NCBI GenBank assembly: GCA_963853835.1 | Contig: OY970827.1 | Span: 77,037,734-77,101,733 of the forward strand | Length of the DNA: 64,000 nt | Origin: Calendula officinalis | Lineage: Eukaryota; Streptophyta; Magnoliopsida; Asterales; Asteraceae | Direction of reading: 5' to 3' | In this document: positions 46,801 through 58,113 of the stretch, piece after piece | Position numbering within the stretch: the stretch's first letter is position 1 | Layout: each line of letters starts with the position of its first letter | Program-made: the position numbers and the translations under genes | The notes under the pieces: model-generated | Seen by the model: the letters and a program-made list of their open reading frames with translations, nothing else | Told to the model about the DNA's origin: nothing | Databases searched by the model: none

Positions 46801-49800
46801 ATGGGAAAATCTATGAATTTGAACATGAATACCATGAGGGTGAAAACAATTATGTAGAATCAGATGAAGACAACAATATAGAATCAGGTTAGGACAACAA
46901 TATAGAATCAGGAGAAGATGATCATTTTGATAGTGACTCTAATGAATCTCTAAGAAGTATGGATAAAAAAAATGATAATGCTCGAAATCTTTTCCTATTT
47001 AATTAATATACAATTTACATGTTAAATGGTTTTTTTTAGGTATTTCATGACTTATACTGATTCAAGTTGGTGAGCACAAAACGCTAGAGGATGCTCTTGG
47101 TGGTTTCGTAGCTTGGCCAAAAGACCTTGTCATTTGTGACTTGAAGGTTAGTTGTTTAAGTAGTTTTAATTTATTGTATTGTTATTTCAAGCTTATTAAA
47201 TTAAACCCTTTTCATTGTTACAAAAGTTTATTTTAGGAACCACAACCATCTTCTACTAAAGATAACGAGATTCAAGGTTTCAAGAAGAGGAAGAAACAGT
47301 ACACGACGTTACAAGATATGCAAAAGAGAACAAGGGGCAAATGTAGAACAATAAAGTAGGAATCGTCGTTAGTATTTGAACATCGGATATACTTAAATGT
47401 CTTATGCACTTTTTTCTGTTTTAAACTTCGTTTGAAGAATTGTATCGATTTTTTATTGTTATTAATAGCATTTCATTTTAGTTATATATGATTGTATTAA
47501 TCGCATTTCAAGATAACTACATGTGACTATAAAGTAAACATTAGCCATCGTTAATAAAAAAAAAAATGTGTGTTTATAAGTAGGATTGTAGCCACGGTTA
47601 ATATAACTACATGTAGTTGTATGTCATGATTAGGGCCACAATTTCCACAAGCAGATGTGGCGATATGGTAAATCTAAGTCACATTGTAGAGAAAGTGTGT
47701 GTTTACATTGCGGTTATTGCCACAGTAAATATAACTACATGTGACTATATGGTATACAATAGCCACATTGTATACATGTGAGTATATGCTATACAATGGC
47801 CACGTTGTATATAAATTACGTGTCTACAATCGGGTTTATGGTCACCACCAGCATAATTGCATGTGGCTATATGGTGATCATTAGCCACGGTATATAAAAA
47901 GTAGTGTCTCTAAAAGTAGGATTACAAATACTACCACTTTAATTATATGTGGCTATATATTACGAAATAGCCACGATTGTATGTAAATTACGTGTCTACA
48001 ATCGGGCTTATGGTCACAACCTGCATAACTGCATGTGGCGATATGGTGACCATTAGTCACGCTATATAAAAAATAGTGTCTCTAAAAGTAGGATTTCAAC
48101 TACTGCCACTTTAATTATATGTGGCTATATATTACGTAATTGCCACGAGTGTATGTATAATTAGGTGTCTAGAATCGGGCTTATGGTCACAACCAGCATA
48201 ACAACATGTGACTATATGGAGATCATTAGCCACGGTGTATAAAAAATTGTGTCTCGAAAAGTAGGATTACAACTACAACCACTTAAATAATACGTGGCTA
48301 TATAGACTAAATCGCCACAATTATTTATTATGGCTACACTTTTCTTATGATATGGCCCGCGTAGCCATAGATATACTTTAAAACGCGGGAGAATAGACTA
48401 CGCTTTTGTTGTAAAATAAAACTGTGGCCAATGATCCATTTATAAACAATTAATATGTCAAACATGAATACAAATAGTAAATTATTCCAATAATATAACT
48501 AATATTTTTTACATAAATAATTTATACGGGTTTTACAAGTTGTTTGACCCATTTGACCGGTTTCAGTTTCTTTTTCAGCTAATTTCATATACTTTTTAAT
48601 ATCATCATTTAATCTTTTTGTTCACTTGGCACAAAGCTTTAAAGAGCAATAAATTGTAAAATGTCTTATTCTTAACAAAAAGGATATGCTTTTCATGTAT
48701 AAGAAACCTAACCTGACTAGACACACACTCATAACCAATAATGTAACTAAATGACCACATTTTTCATATGCAACAAGGGGGATAAGGATAATGTTTATAT
48801 TCTTATATTTTATATATATATATATTTATAAAACGAAATGATAAATCATATCAAGATTCTGAATCATGAAACTTGACAACACCCACCATGGAAAATTGCC
48901 AAGAAAAGTAACTACACATCCCAAATTTCATAATGTATGGTGCCCAACATATTTTGGTCATCAAAAGTTCAATTTGTGACAAAATTAGGAGTGAAAGTCC
49001 AATTTTTTACAAATTTTAGGAATAAAGAAAATTTTATTACAAATTTTAGGAGTGAAAGTTCAATTTTTAACAAATTTTAGGAGTGAAAGTTGACAAATTT
49101 AGGAATGAAAGTTCAATTTTTAACAAAATTAGGAGGGAAAGTTCATATCTTTGACATATTTACGAGTGTGTTCAATTATTGACATAATTAGGAGGAAAAA
49201 TTAAATTTTGACATGTAAATATAGGGACGTGGTCGGTCCCGGAACCGGACCGGACGTTACTTGATGTAAGGGGAAGTTTGAATCGTTCAGACCTCTGCAT
49301 CATTCAGATATTAATCATTCAGATGCTACCAAACAACATCGACAAAATTTCCCTCTAATTTCTTTTACTTTGATGACCAAGAAAATATTAATCGTCAAAT
49401 TTGGGAACTTTAGGCAATTTTCCCTCTACAGATAAGTAACTAACTTATACCCAACTTCCTAAGCACAATAAAGCCCATAAATAATAACATAAAAAAAGAA
49501 TTAAAAAAAAAAAAAAATACCTCTAAAGTCGGTCCGATCTTGAAAACCCCCATAATTTCATCTTTAGCCACCAAGGTTAAAAGTGGAATAAGTGCAAACG
49601 GAATTTGAACACTTTGAAGAACATTCAGCCATTCATTCAACACATCTAAAGAAGCTTCCGATTTATTAAAAACAAGAGCAACAACAATTGTAGGCACAAT
49701 CGCACAGCTTCTAGTAATCAAAGCTCTCAACCACTTTTTCAACCTCAAATCAAGAAACCCGCCCATTATAAACTGACCCGCATACGTACCCGTGATCGTA

Positions 49801-51962
49801 CTACTTTGACCCGCGGATAGCAACCCGATTCCCCAAATGTACAAAACGGGCATGAACCCGCCCCCGTATTTGGTTTGGAGATATTGACCGGCGTTGACCA
49901 GCCCGATTGTGTCGGCTTGCTGGGTATTGTGGAACCCTTTTGCGAAAACGGTTGTGACGAATAAATTAATTAAAAAAGAAATAAAAAGGGCGATTGAGGA
50001 TTCGATTGTGTAGTAATTTATGGCTTCTTGGACTCGGGTTTTTTTGTTCGGGTCGATTTTTCTTGATTGGACTAATGCGGAATGGAGAAAGACGTTGTGT
50101 GGCATTATTACACAGCCTACTACTCCTACTGCTTGACGAATTGTTCTTGAACTGAGTTTTGGTACCAAAAGTCCTGTAATTATGTATAAAAATAAATTAA
50201 AAATAAAAAAAGATAGAAAAAGAAGGGATGTAACGGGTTAGATTGGGTTGTAACTAGGGGTGGCAATTTCTGACGTGACCTGAAACGGACATGAGAGTAA
50301 ACAGGTTTGGATTGAGGTGAAAATTTTTTGAGTCAGTATTGGGTTGACTCAATTGACCCGTTTATTAAACAGGTTAGGTTCGGGTCGATGATAATTTAAA
50401 TGGGTCGACTCGTCAACCCTTTTAATTATCAAAATATATTTATAAAACTTATATTTATACTTAGTTTATAGTTATTAGTTCAAACGTAAATAATAGTTAT
50501 ATAAAAACTAAAAGAGTTACTTAATATTTTTGGTGTTTTCTGTTTTGGTAATTTGTTATGAATTTGTGGAATAACAACAAGCTGTTTGATCTATTTAACC
50601 CGTTTAATTAAACGGGTTATATGGGTCGTGTTCAGGTTGAAGGAAAACAGGTTAAAGTTGAGATATCTGATCCGTTTATATAAACATGTCGGTTTCAGAT
50701 TGATCGTTTCTGACCCGCCAACCCGAACCCGACCTGGATTGCCACCCCTAGTTGTAACAGTTCTTCAAAAATATTGGTTTAGATTAATATGAGTAAAAAA
50801 GATGATGTGGCAATTGATGTGTTTTGGAACTAGTTAACTTAAAGGATTAGCCAAATTTAAAACTTTTTTAAAGTTTGAGCCTTTCTGTGAGTGCAAACAA
50901 GGTATGTTCCATTACTCTTTTATGCAACTTGCCAGATCAACTCATTTACAATTAAAAAAATAAAAATGTTATTTTTAGGTACAGTTTTATAAAATACGAA
51001 CCTATTAGAAGTTCTTTTCCACTAGGTTGTGCATCAGCAAACATCCATGCAAATGATAGTCCCATTGTTGAGATCAAAACTGCAAAAACAGCTTCCAAAT
51101 TCCTCACTCCATAGTTTTCAAGAAGTAAAAACATAAAACTGTGAATAAACGTAATCTAAATCAACAATAAATCCAAATAAATATAGTTTAAAATCAAACA
51201 TGTAAATTACAGTGAGCAAATTTGAAGAACAGAGTACTCTGCATAGCAATTCTAACAATTTCCACATCAAATACTCAAATTCGAACCTATTATTAGTTAA
51301 CTGAAAACTAACCAATCAGAAGCAGTGATCAAAACACCAGCCCAAAGAGGAAGAACACCATGACTAAGAATCTGTATAGCAATGGCACTCCCAATTACTT
51401 CTTGTATATCAGCTCCAATTAACGCAATTTCAGCCATACACCACAACAGTAATCCCGCCCATTTCGGATATTCTTCCCTGCAAAGCTCCGATAAGTGTTT
51501 TCCGGTGGCTACACCAACCCTAGCTGATAACAATTGAATCAATAACCCCATACCAGTCGCCCACATCAACAGCCACAGCAACGAGTAACCGGCGATCGCT
51601 CCGGCTTGAAGATCTCCTTCCAAATTCCCCGGATCTAGAAACGCAATGCTCATTAGAAACCCTGGACCTGTGAATAACCATAATTTTTTCCATGAAAACG
51701 GTGGTGTTGAATTCAAATCGGTTGTGTCAGAATACGAATCTAAGCCGTCGATTATGACTTTATCTTGTGATTCGTACGCGGCTTCTTCGTTGCCGTCGTT
51801 TCCGGAGGTGGAATTGTTGATCGGAGTGTATTCGGTGGATAAAGGGAGGGGAGATTGGGGGATTAATGGAAGAGCTTGATCTTCTTCTTCTTCTTCAGTT
51901 TCGGATTTTGATTCTGTATTGTGTTGTGGTTGAGATGACGAAGGAGAATCTTGGATCATCAT
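43826..51962 (-). CDS. NRAMP metal transporter B
   Basis: Exons 51962-51313, 51138-51002, 50173-49521 and 44050-43826, all GT-AG and in phase, give 554 residues. The last intron is 5470 bp; the others are 174 and 828 bp. Exon 4 was found by its match to NRAMP-A exon 4 (KIAWSVAALVMVINGYLL), its good acceptor (TTTGCAG) and phase 0. Canonical motifs are present: DPGN (110-113), MPHN (286-289) and GQSSTITGTYAGQFIMGGF. NRAMP proteins import Fe, Mn and related divalent metals with protons. The acidic N-terminus (LPLIPQSPLPL with a Glu run) resembles the intracellular plant NRAMP2/3/4 group. The start may be either of two adjacent ATGs. A reading through intron 3 would end at 49440 and lose the last helices, so splicing across the transposon is required. 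Confidence 0.9.
46538..46735. repeat. Tandem repeat, 21-24 bp unit
   Basis: About seven imperfect copies of CTGCACTGTTTTGGGTCGTTT, drifting to CTGCAGTTTTTGGGTCATTT at the right. The open frames here are caused by the repeat and are not genes. Confidence 0.85.
46800..47360 (+). pseudogene. Decayed CACTA accessory/transposase ORF fragment
   Basis: Coding-like pieces: an acidic stretch (YVESDEDNNIESG) broken by an in-frame TAG at 46889, then after a gap VGEHKTLEDALGGFVAWPKD (about 47070-47130). This resembles the conserved 'A.G.FV.WP..L' block of plant CACTA (Ptta/En/Spm) proteins. A basic tail (FKKRKKQ) ends at TAG 47358. A 24-bp acidic codon unit is tandemly repeated around the TAG. Confidence 0.5.
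48975..49200. repeat. Degenerate tandem repeat, about 35 bp
   Basis: Six or so imperfect copies of AATTTTAGGAGTGAAAGTTC followed by AATTTTTAACA in NRAMP-B intron 3, close to exon 3. Confidence 0.8.
50255..50750. mobile_element. hAT-type element 3 in NRAMP-B intron 2, TSD GTTGTAAC
   Basis: 496 bp, ends TAGGGGTGGCAAT / ATTGCCACCCCTA and the perfect 8-bp duplication GTTGTAAC (50247-50254, 50751-50758). Interior rich in GGGTCG/CGACCC words. It makes up 60 percent of the intron; the splice sites are untouched. Confidence 0.92.
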
Positions 51963-52219
51963 AAGAGTTGCCGCCGGCTGGAAGAGTTGATGACCGGCGC
52001 CGGAGAAATAAGGCGTTTTATTCTGTTGTGTTTTTGTTCGTTATTTTTGTTTCGTTTGTTGATGTAACCTGTAAGACACCTTACCCTCGCCGACGCGTCC
52101 CCCGTTACGCACCCCCTTCTCCGACGCGTCTCTCAGCCCGAACGGTCGGGAACTTGACCGATGGTGGTTGTTGATTTTCTAGCTGCTTTCTCCCTTTCAC
52201 CCTTTCACACATGCATATA
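51963..52219. other. NRAMP-B 5' region
   Basis: Contains the likely 5' UTR and promoter of the minus-strand NRAMP-B gene, with a C-rich stretch at 52080-52140. No separate gene. Confidence 0.5.
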
Positions 52220-52532
52220 CTACCTCCGTATCAAAATAAGTGATACACTTTCTATTTAGGGGTCTAATAAAATAAGTGATACACTTCCAAAACTTACCTT
52301 ATTTGGTAAAAAAGTGGGACACATTCTCCACTAACTATCTACTTTAATAAAGTGAAATTACCCTTTTACCCTTATTTTTACTTTTAAGCATCATTAATAT
52401 CACTACATTCCAAAGAAGTGGGACTCATTATCCACTAACTATCCAATTTAATCTAATTTAAACCACTTTTTAATCTTTTGCCTCAAAAACCGCAATTCTT
52501 CAAATGTATCACTTATTTTGATACGGAGGTAG
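52220..52532. mobile_element. Stowaway-like MITE E, TSD TA
   Basis: 313 bp, ends CTACCTCCGTATCAAAATAAG at both termini (inverted), flanked by TA. The best preserved member of the family; lies upstream of NRAMP-B. Confidence 0.9.
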
Positions 52533-53404
52533 TATATATTATTATTATTAATTAATTTAATAATATATGGCTGAGATGGATAAGACAAAGAGGCAAATAG
52601 AGTTTAAATAATATATTTTTACCCATTTTACCCTTTTTCATTTTCTTAAATTTAAAATAAAAGGGGTTTAAGTTGTAGACTAATAAGAAAAACCCAAAAC
52701 TTTTATTTTTAAGTTATTATTTTATGTAATGTTTTAATTATTAATGAAATTTTTAAAAAAATAAAATCCGATCGGTCACCCATTATGGGCTAATGGTCGC
52801 TGTCTGGTCATGTGTTTGATCAGGAGAGAGAAAGCTGATGTGGCGTAGAGGTGGCAGGGGTGACCAAACAAAGTTTGGTCACCCATTATGGGTAGTCTAA
52901 GGGTGTTTGGGTTAAAGAGTACTTTAAAAACTTATTTGCTTATTAATTCTTTTTTAAATAACTAATTTATTTTAATATTATGTATTAATTTTCTAAGTTT
53001 GATTAATTTGACAATATCTTGCAAAAGTAAGGATACTAAATCTAAAGATTATAAATATATTACTATTAATTTAATTTTTGGCTTATGGTTTAAAGATTAA
53101 GTTTAATCTCTAGGGATTAAAATAGTTAGTTGGTTCAACCAGTAAGAACAAGTTCATGTTCTTATCGGTTATGGTTCGAATCAATTGACTAGGTGGTTGA
53201 CCTCAGTGGTCGATCAGTTTCTTGAAACCCTATAACACCACCCTTTTATTTTAATTTCTTTTCAATCTACTTTCACAAATCTTACGATTTACACCCTTGA
53301 ATTTTAACTTTTCTTAAATAATAATTAACTTTAATATTCAACATTTACATTTTAAATTTTTATATTTCTATATCAATTTTTTTTACGACAAATCCTAATC
53401 TGCA
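52533..53404. other. AT-rich spacer with a GGTCACCCATTATGGG pair
   Basis: GGTCACCCATTATGGG occurs at 52774-52789 and 52877-52892, the second followed by TAGTC-TAA as at the end of the PIF MITE at 24324. Probably a small PIF-type relic. Otherwise no gene. Confidence 0.4.
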
Positions 53405-53493
53405 CATAATTCCACTTATTTTTACGACGGGACTTGAACCCCCAACCTCAAGGTTATGAGGCAAGCACCATACCACTAGGCCAAAAGCCCTTT
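53405..53493 (-). repeat. SINE head
   Basis: The minus strand reads TTTGGCCTAGTGGTATGGTGC (A box) and GGGGTTCAAGTCCCGTCG (B box). Same head as 2365-2455. The flanks to 54500 are AT-rich without a gene. Confidence 0.65.
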
Positions 53494-54509
53494 GATATAT
53501 ATACTAATTTCATACATAAAGTTGGATTTAACTAGATTTAATTTTTCAAATTAACAAATTATATGATCTTATTTTTAGCATAAAATTTTAGGTTGACATA
53601 CATAGCACACACTCTTACACAAAGTAAAACTAAAAGATATGAATTTACATAACACCTAATTATAAAAACATATTGCAAACAATCATGTAGATAATACACG
53701 ATATATCTAGACGTTGTACAACTAAAAAATTTATTGACTTAAAAAATCCTTTGGATGTCGTATGAGAATCTAATCGCGCGCTGGAAATTTAAAAAGAACC
53801 CAATAATGATTACAAAAGGCCCTGACAAACAAAGAAGCCATTAACTACTACCATGGAAAATGTTATTACTACTTATAAAAGGACAATTTTTATTATTTTG
53901 ATCATTATAGATACGTAATACTTATAGAAAGATTATTTTAATTATGTGAACCAAGTTGACTGTTCTATTTTATATTGACTTAAAATATATATTGAAGATG
54001 TTATTGGGTATACATGGCAAATTTTGTCTGGTTTAAATTGGTTGGTTCAAGTTGATATCATCGTCTCAAAGATCCAAAAGATTACTACATGTATAGTTGG
54101 TCAGGTTAGTAGGTTCAAGTTTGGTAATCCGTGACATAATTTTCAAAAGAAAAGAAAAAACCAAATGATATATAATATGGTAAACATAGCTTTTAAAAGA
54201 AGATAAATTAAGTATGACATATTTATTAATGTACTTACGGAAAATGTAATTAAAAATCACAGCAACGCGCAGAACATTATTACACTTGTTATCATTAGTC
54301 GTAAACATAAAAGCAATAATTATCAAATCCGTTATTAATTTATGTATAACCGATTTAGCCTGTTCTTAGAGCATCCACAATGGTTAACTTTTCCAATGAT
54401 TTATTACTTTTACCACATCATCTAATAACCTATTAATTGAAAATCTCTCCAATGGTTAACCTTTAACAAATTTTTAGGCCTCTAATAACATGTTTTCGGT
54501 TTTTGTTTG

Positions 54510-54680
54510 GTTCAGTTTTTTAGGCCAAATGTCCATCCTTATCCGAATACCGAACCGACCCGAACCGAAACCAAAGAACTGATACCGAAAATGATGAATT
54601 TTCAAATCTTAAACCGAACCGATAACATGTTATCGGTTTCGGTTTCGGTTCGGTTTTTTCGGCCCAAATGCTCACCCCTA
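54510..54680. mobile_element. hAT-type element end (truncated)
   Basis: CGGTTTCGGTTCGG repeats and a terminal GCTCACCCCTA at 54669-54679, just before the TATA-like CTATAAG (54682) of P450-B. The left end is not recognisable and no target duplication was found. Confidence 0.45.
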
Positions 54681-55234
54681 CTCTATAAGATTGAAATGTT
54701 GAAAACCAAATTCACCACCTAAACATAATCCAAGAACTTGAGTACCAATGGAGGTTTTCTATCTATATACCTCGTTCATACTACTTGTAGCTTCATATCT
54801 CTTCAAATCTCACTTCCGGCACAAATTCTCCAACCTCCCACCAACCATCTTCCCAACCCTCCCGATCATCGGCCATCTGTACCTCCTAAAACCACCGTTG
54901 TACAAAACCCTAGCCAAATACGGCCCCATCGTCCTTCTCCGCCTTGGATCCCGCCGTGTCCTGGTGGTCTCCTCCCCTTCAGCCGTCGAAGAATGCTTCA
55001 CCAAAAACGACATCGTTTTCGCCAACCGCCCGCAACTCCTATTTGGCAAGATCTTGGGCGGCAACTTCACCAGCATCGCTTGGTCTTCCTACGGCGACAA
55101 CTGGCGCAACCTCCGTAAGATCGCTTCCATCGAGATCTTATCCGTTCATCGCCTAAACGAGTTTCATGAAATTCGTGTTAATGAAGGCAGACTTATGATC
55201 CGTAAACTACTACAACTTAAAACATCACGTGTAC

Positions 55235-55469
55235 TGATAATCAATGAAAATAAGATAATTGTTTGTATTGTATTTGTGTGTTATGCTTTACGTTGCAGGG
55301 ATGGTTTCATATTTAAAGACAAGAAATAAATCTATACAAGGAATGATATTGATGGTGATAATACACGAGCTGTAGTCAAGAGGCAACGACTAGTATATGG
55401 CTGGAATATTGATGATATTTTCGGTAGATTATTTGTTTCCTTTTCTTCTTTTTGCTTCCATTTTGTTCA
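55235..55469 (-). repeat. 3' LTR of the copia element
   Basis: 235 bp, TG...CA when read on the minus strand. Matches 57880-58113 except for one internal substitution (CAACGACTAG against CAACGGCTAG) and a few bases at the U3 start. Confidence 0.92.
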
Positions 55470-56479
55470 GGAGTATGAGGACAAGAGGTTTGATGAATTA
55501 TTCTTTTTTGTTGACAAAAAAGTTTCATTTCTGAGTTAATATACTCTCCACCATTGTCCGACCTAAGGACTTGGATAGGTTTTTGAAATTGTGTTTGGAC
55601 CATGTTGTAAAAGGTAGAAAATTTTTCAAAGACTTCATTTTTATTTTTTAATAAGTATACCCATGTCATACGAGTACAATCATCAACAAACATGACAAAA
55701 AAACGATAATTTTCCCCCCCACTAATTGGTGATGGACCCCACACATCTGAATGGATTAATGAAAAAGGTAGATCAACTCTAGTGTTATTAGGCTTAAAAG
55801 TTTTTCGATGACTTTTGGCAAAAACACATGTCTCACAATGTGACTTACAATTTAAAGGAAAAAGTTTAGGAAATAAAGTATGTAAATAGTTGGTGGATGG
55901 GTGACCTAGCCTTCTATGCCATAACCATGCTTCTCTTTCTGATGCTCCATGAGATAACATTGCATTCCCACTTTGAGTTACTTCATCCACATAATATAGT
56001 CCATCTTTTTCAGTGCCACGCCCAATTATCGCTCCCGTCCTGATATCCTGTAATATACAAAAGGTGGGTTGCATGAGGACCGAGCAGTTCAATTCTTTTG
56101 TAACATGGCTAATGGATAAGAGTTTATGTGACAGTTGGGGAATATAGAGACATCTAGAGAGTTTAAGAGTTGGAGATATTTCAATATTCCCTCCTGTTTT
56201 CACATTTAACTTTTCTCCATTTGCAGTTTGTATGTATGATTTTGTTGGTTGATTTGTAGATGTGAAATCAGATAAATCGTAGGTCATAGTGTCGGTAGCC
56301 CCACAATCAAAAATCCATGATTTTTCTTTCTCATTATGTTGAGCAATATTTACCCAACCCCTTTCATTTTTTAATTTTTTACAATTTTTAAGACTTGTAT
56401 CAAAAAAGGAACTAAATGACACTGTTTTATAAAACATTTTTCCTTTAGAGTTAAAACTAATTTCTTTTTGTGAAAACAA
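55376..56479 (-). pseudogene. copia protease-integrase fragment
   Basis: An open frame of 367 codons with the protease motif DCGATDT, the integrase HHCC part (HRRLGHP, then CETC) and the catalytic core: Asp in DVWGP, Asp in RSDNGGEY and Glu in TPEQNG. It then breaks into Lys-rich codons and runs into the 3' LTR. Full-length copia pol continues with RT and RNase H, absent here. It is in a different frame from gag, with the break near 56480-56565. Confidence 0.85.
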
Positions 56480-56561
56480 AGAAGTGTCAGGTGGGTCCCC
56501 ATCGAAGACTTCATGTTTGTTGCCTTCCCCTTTTGTAGTTTTGTTTTTAATATACGTTTTG

Positions 56562-57794
56562 TCAAAAAAGGGTTTTCATGGGGTTAAAATGAAATTTAGT
56601 AAAATCAGTGGGGTTCACAACTGATTTTGATGAAAGTTTGTTGCTTTCCTCGTAATTTTTAAAAGAGTAAAGGAGGGGTTTCGATTTTTTCATAATCTCA
56701 ACCACTGTACATGTCTCTATCGTGAAACCCTTATCCCCTTCGTCATTGAGAGCCGCTGTTGCGATGCCCCCAAATCCCGATCCAGGAGCGGGTTTCCGAT
56801 CGTTGTTGTTGCTATCGTTTCTTCCTTTCTCCGATCCGTTTTGCTTGGTGCCTTTTTTGTGGCCATCGTTCCACCAATCGGGATAGCCGACAATCTGAAA
56901 ACACTGTTCTTTGGTGTGTCGTCTCATGCCACATTTTTCACACAGAAGGTGCGATTTATCTTCTTTATATGTCGAATTGGTTCTTTTCCCTTCTGGTCGG
57001 CGGTATCCACGTGTAGCGAGCCCTGCTCCTTGGAGTTCAGCGGCGGCGACAGCTAGTCCCGAAGCTACACCTTGCGTTTCGAGGTTAGTTGCTCCTAGTA
57101 TAAGCTGGTGAGCGGCTTCCTTTCGCACCGTGGCGTAAGCTGCCTCGGTAGAAGGGAGAGGATCCAATCGGAGGATTTCCCTCTTGATATGTTCATACTT
57201 TCTGTCAAGGGAATTTAAAAATTGAAAGAGTTTCTGCTCTGACCTAATTTTTGAGTATACCTTGATGTCGTCTGGACATTTCATTGGATTTGGGTCGATT
57301 CTTTCGATTTCTCCCCAAATCCCTTGTAACGTAATCCACAGTTCTTCAAGAGAACTATCATTCTGTTTGATGTCGTTGGCTTTAACGTGAAGGTTAAATG
57401 TTTGTAGCTTATCTCTTCCGCTACTGTAAGTCACCACCAATGCATCCCACAAGGTTTTTGCTGTGGGATATTCGGTTAGGTTGCCTGCAAGAGCGGGTTC
57501 GATGTTTTGAATAAGCCACGAGAAGACAATTAAGTCTTCCTGCTCCCACTGATCGAAGGTTTCGTGTGCTTGATCTGGTGGGTTTGATGTTAAATGAGAT
57601 AACAATGATTTTGATTTACCGCCTATGGCGACTCTGATCATTCGAGTCCATAGAGCGTAGTTCTGATTGTTGAGCTTGAGGTTTATTTGGAGATTATCGG
57701 AAAGTTTTGGAATTTGGTTTTGATTGGTGTTGTTTCTGAGCATATTAGCAATTTGTAACGATAAACTTGCATTCGAGTCGCCGTCTTCGGACAT
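56562..57794 (-). CDS. copia gag (UBN2-type) protein
   Basis: 410 codons, starting 74 bp after the primer-binding site. An N-terminal gag domain (LNNQNYALWTRMIRVAI, DALVVTYSSGRDKLQTFNL) is followed by a zinc knuckle CEKCGMRRHTKEQC (CX2CX4HX4C) that binds the RNA genome, then a Gly/Asn-rich tail. Gag forms the virus-like particle. The frame is intact, so this deleted copy could still make particles or be mobilised by a relative. Confidence 0.88.
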   Translation of the reverse strand: MSEDGDSNASLSLQIANMLRNNTNQNQIPKLSDNLQINLKLNNQNYALWTRMIRVAIGGKSKSLLSHLTSNPPDQAHETFDQWEQEDLIVFSWLIQNIEPALAGNLTEYPTAKTLWDALVVTYSSGRDKLQTFNLHVKANDIKQNDSSLEELWITLQGIWGEIERIDPNPMKCPDDIKVYSKIRSEQKLFQFLNSLDRKYEHIKREILRLDPLPSTEAAYATVRKEAAHQLILGATNLETQGVASGLAVAAAELQGAGLATRGYRRPEGKRTNSTYKEDKSHLLCEKCGMRRHTKEQCFQIVGYPDWWNDGHKKGTKQNGSEKGRNDSNNNDRKPAPGSGFGGIATAALNDEGDKGFTIETCTVVEIMKKSKPLLYSFKNYEESNKLSSKSVVNPTDFTKFHFNPMKTLF

Positions 57795-57879
57795 GGCTGG
57801 GCTCGAAGGGTTTGATCGGTTATGCTAGATGAAAGAAAAAAAACGGTAAATGATGAGCTTTAACACTGCTCTGATGCCA

Positions 57880-58113
57880 TGATAATCAATGAAAATAAGA
57901 TAATTGTTTGTATTGTATTTGTGTGTTATGCTTTACGTTGCAGGGATGGTTTCATATTTAAAGACAAGAAATAAATCTATACAAGGAATGATATTGATGG
58001 TGATAATACACGAGCTGTAGTCAAGAGGCAACGGCTAGTATATGGCTGGAATATTGATGATATTTTCGGTAGATTATTTGTTTCCTTTTCTTCTTTTTGC
58101 TTCCTGTTTAACA
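57880..58113 (-). repeat. 5' LTR of the copia element
   Basis: 234 bp. Its outer edge (TGTTAAACAGGAAGC on the minus strand) differs slightly from the 3' copy (TGAACAAAATGGAAGC). The right target duplication TGTAC follows at 58114-58118. Confidence 0.92.

Larger units (their letters stand above)
44164..48415. mobile_element. CACTA-like DNA filling NRAMP-B intron 3
   Basis: Two dense arrays of short words in both orientations, GTGGCTATATGG / TAGCCACG (44190-45060 and 47510-48390), surround a decayed coding stretch at 46800-47360. Subterminal repeat arrays around a central gene are the En/Spm (CACTA) plan. Left end CTAGTACAAAAA at 44164; inverted CTAGCACAAAAA near 45075; ACAACAAAAGCG (inverted) near 48395. 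Exact limits unclear; it may be two elements. A hAT-like end (TAGGGGTGTAACC) lies at 45609. Confidence 0.5.
55235..58113 (-). mobile_element. Internally deleted Ty1/copia element in P450-B
   Basis: 2879 bp with LTRs 55235-55469 and 57880-58113 and target duplication TGTAC (55230-55234, 58114-58118). Genes read on the minus strand, so the 5' LTR is the right one. Next to it is a primer-binding site TGGCATCAGAGC (57879-57868), one base from the usual initiator-Met tRNA site. It carries gag and protease/integrase, but reverse transcriptase and RNase H are gone. The LTRs differ by about one base over most of their length, so the insertion is young. Confidence 0.93.

Noticed and set aside
49440..49520. 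NRAMP-B ending by read-through after exon 3
   Set aside because: It would add a Phe run and stop before the final helices; a well-matched in-phase exon exists at 43826-44050.
53405..53493. Possible minus-strand tRNA gene
   Set aside because: Same reason: SINE head with no acceptor stem.
56759..57111. Plus-strand frames opposite copia gag
   Set aside because: Antisense shadows of gag; no independent signal.
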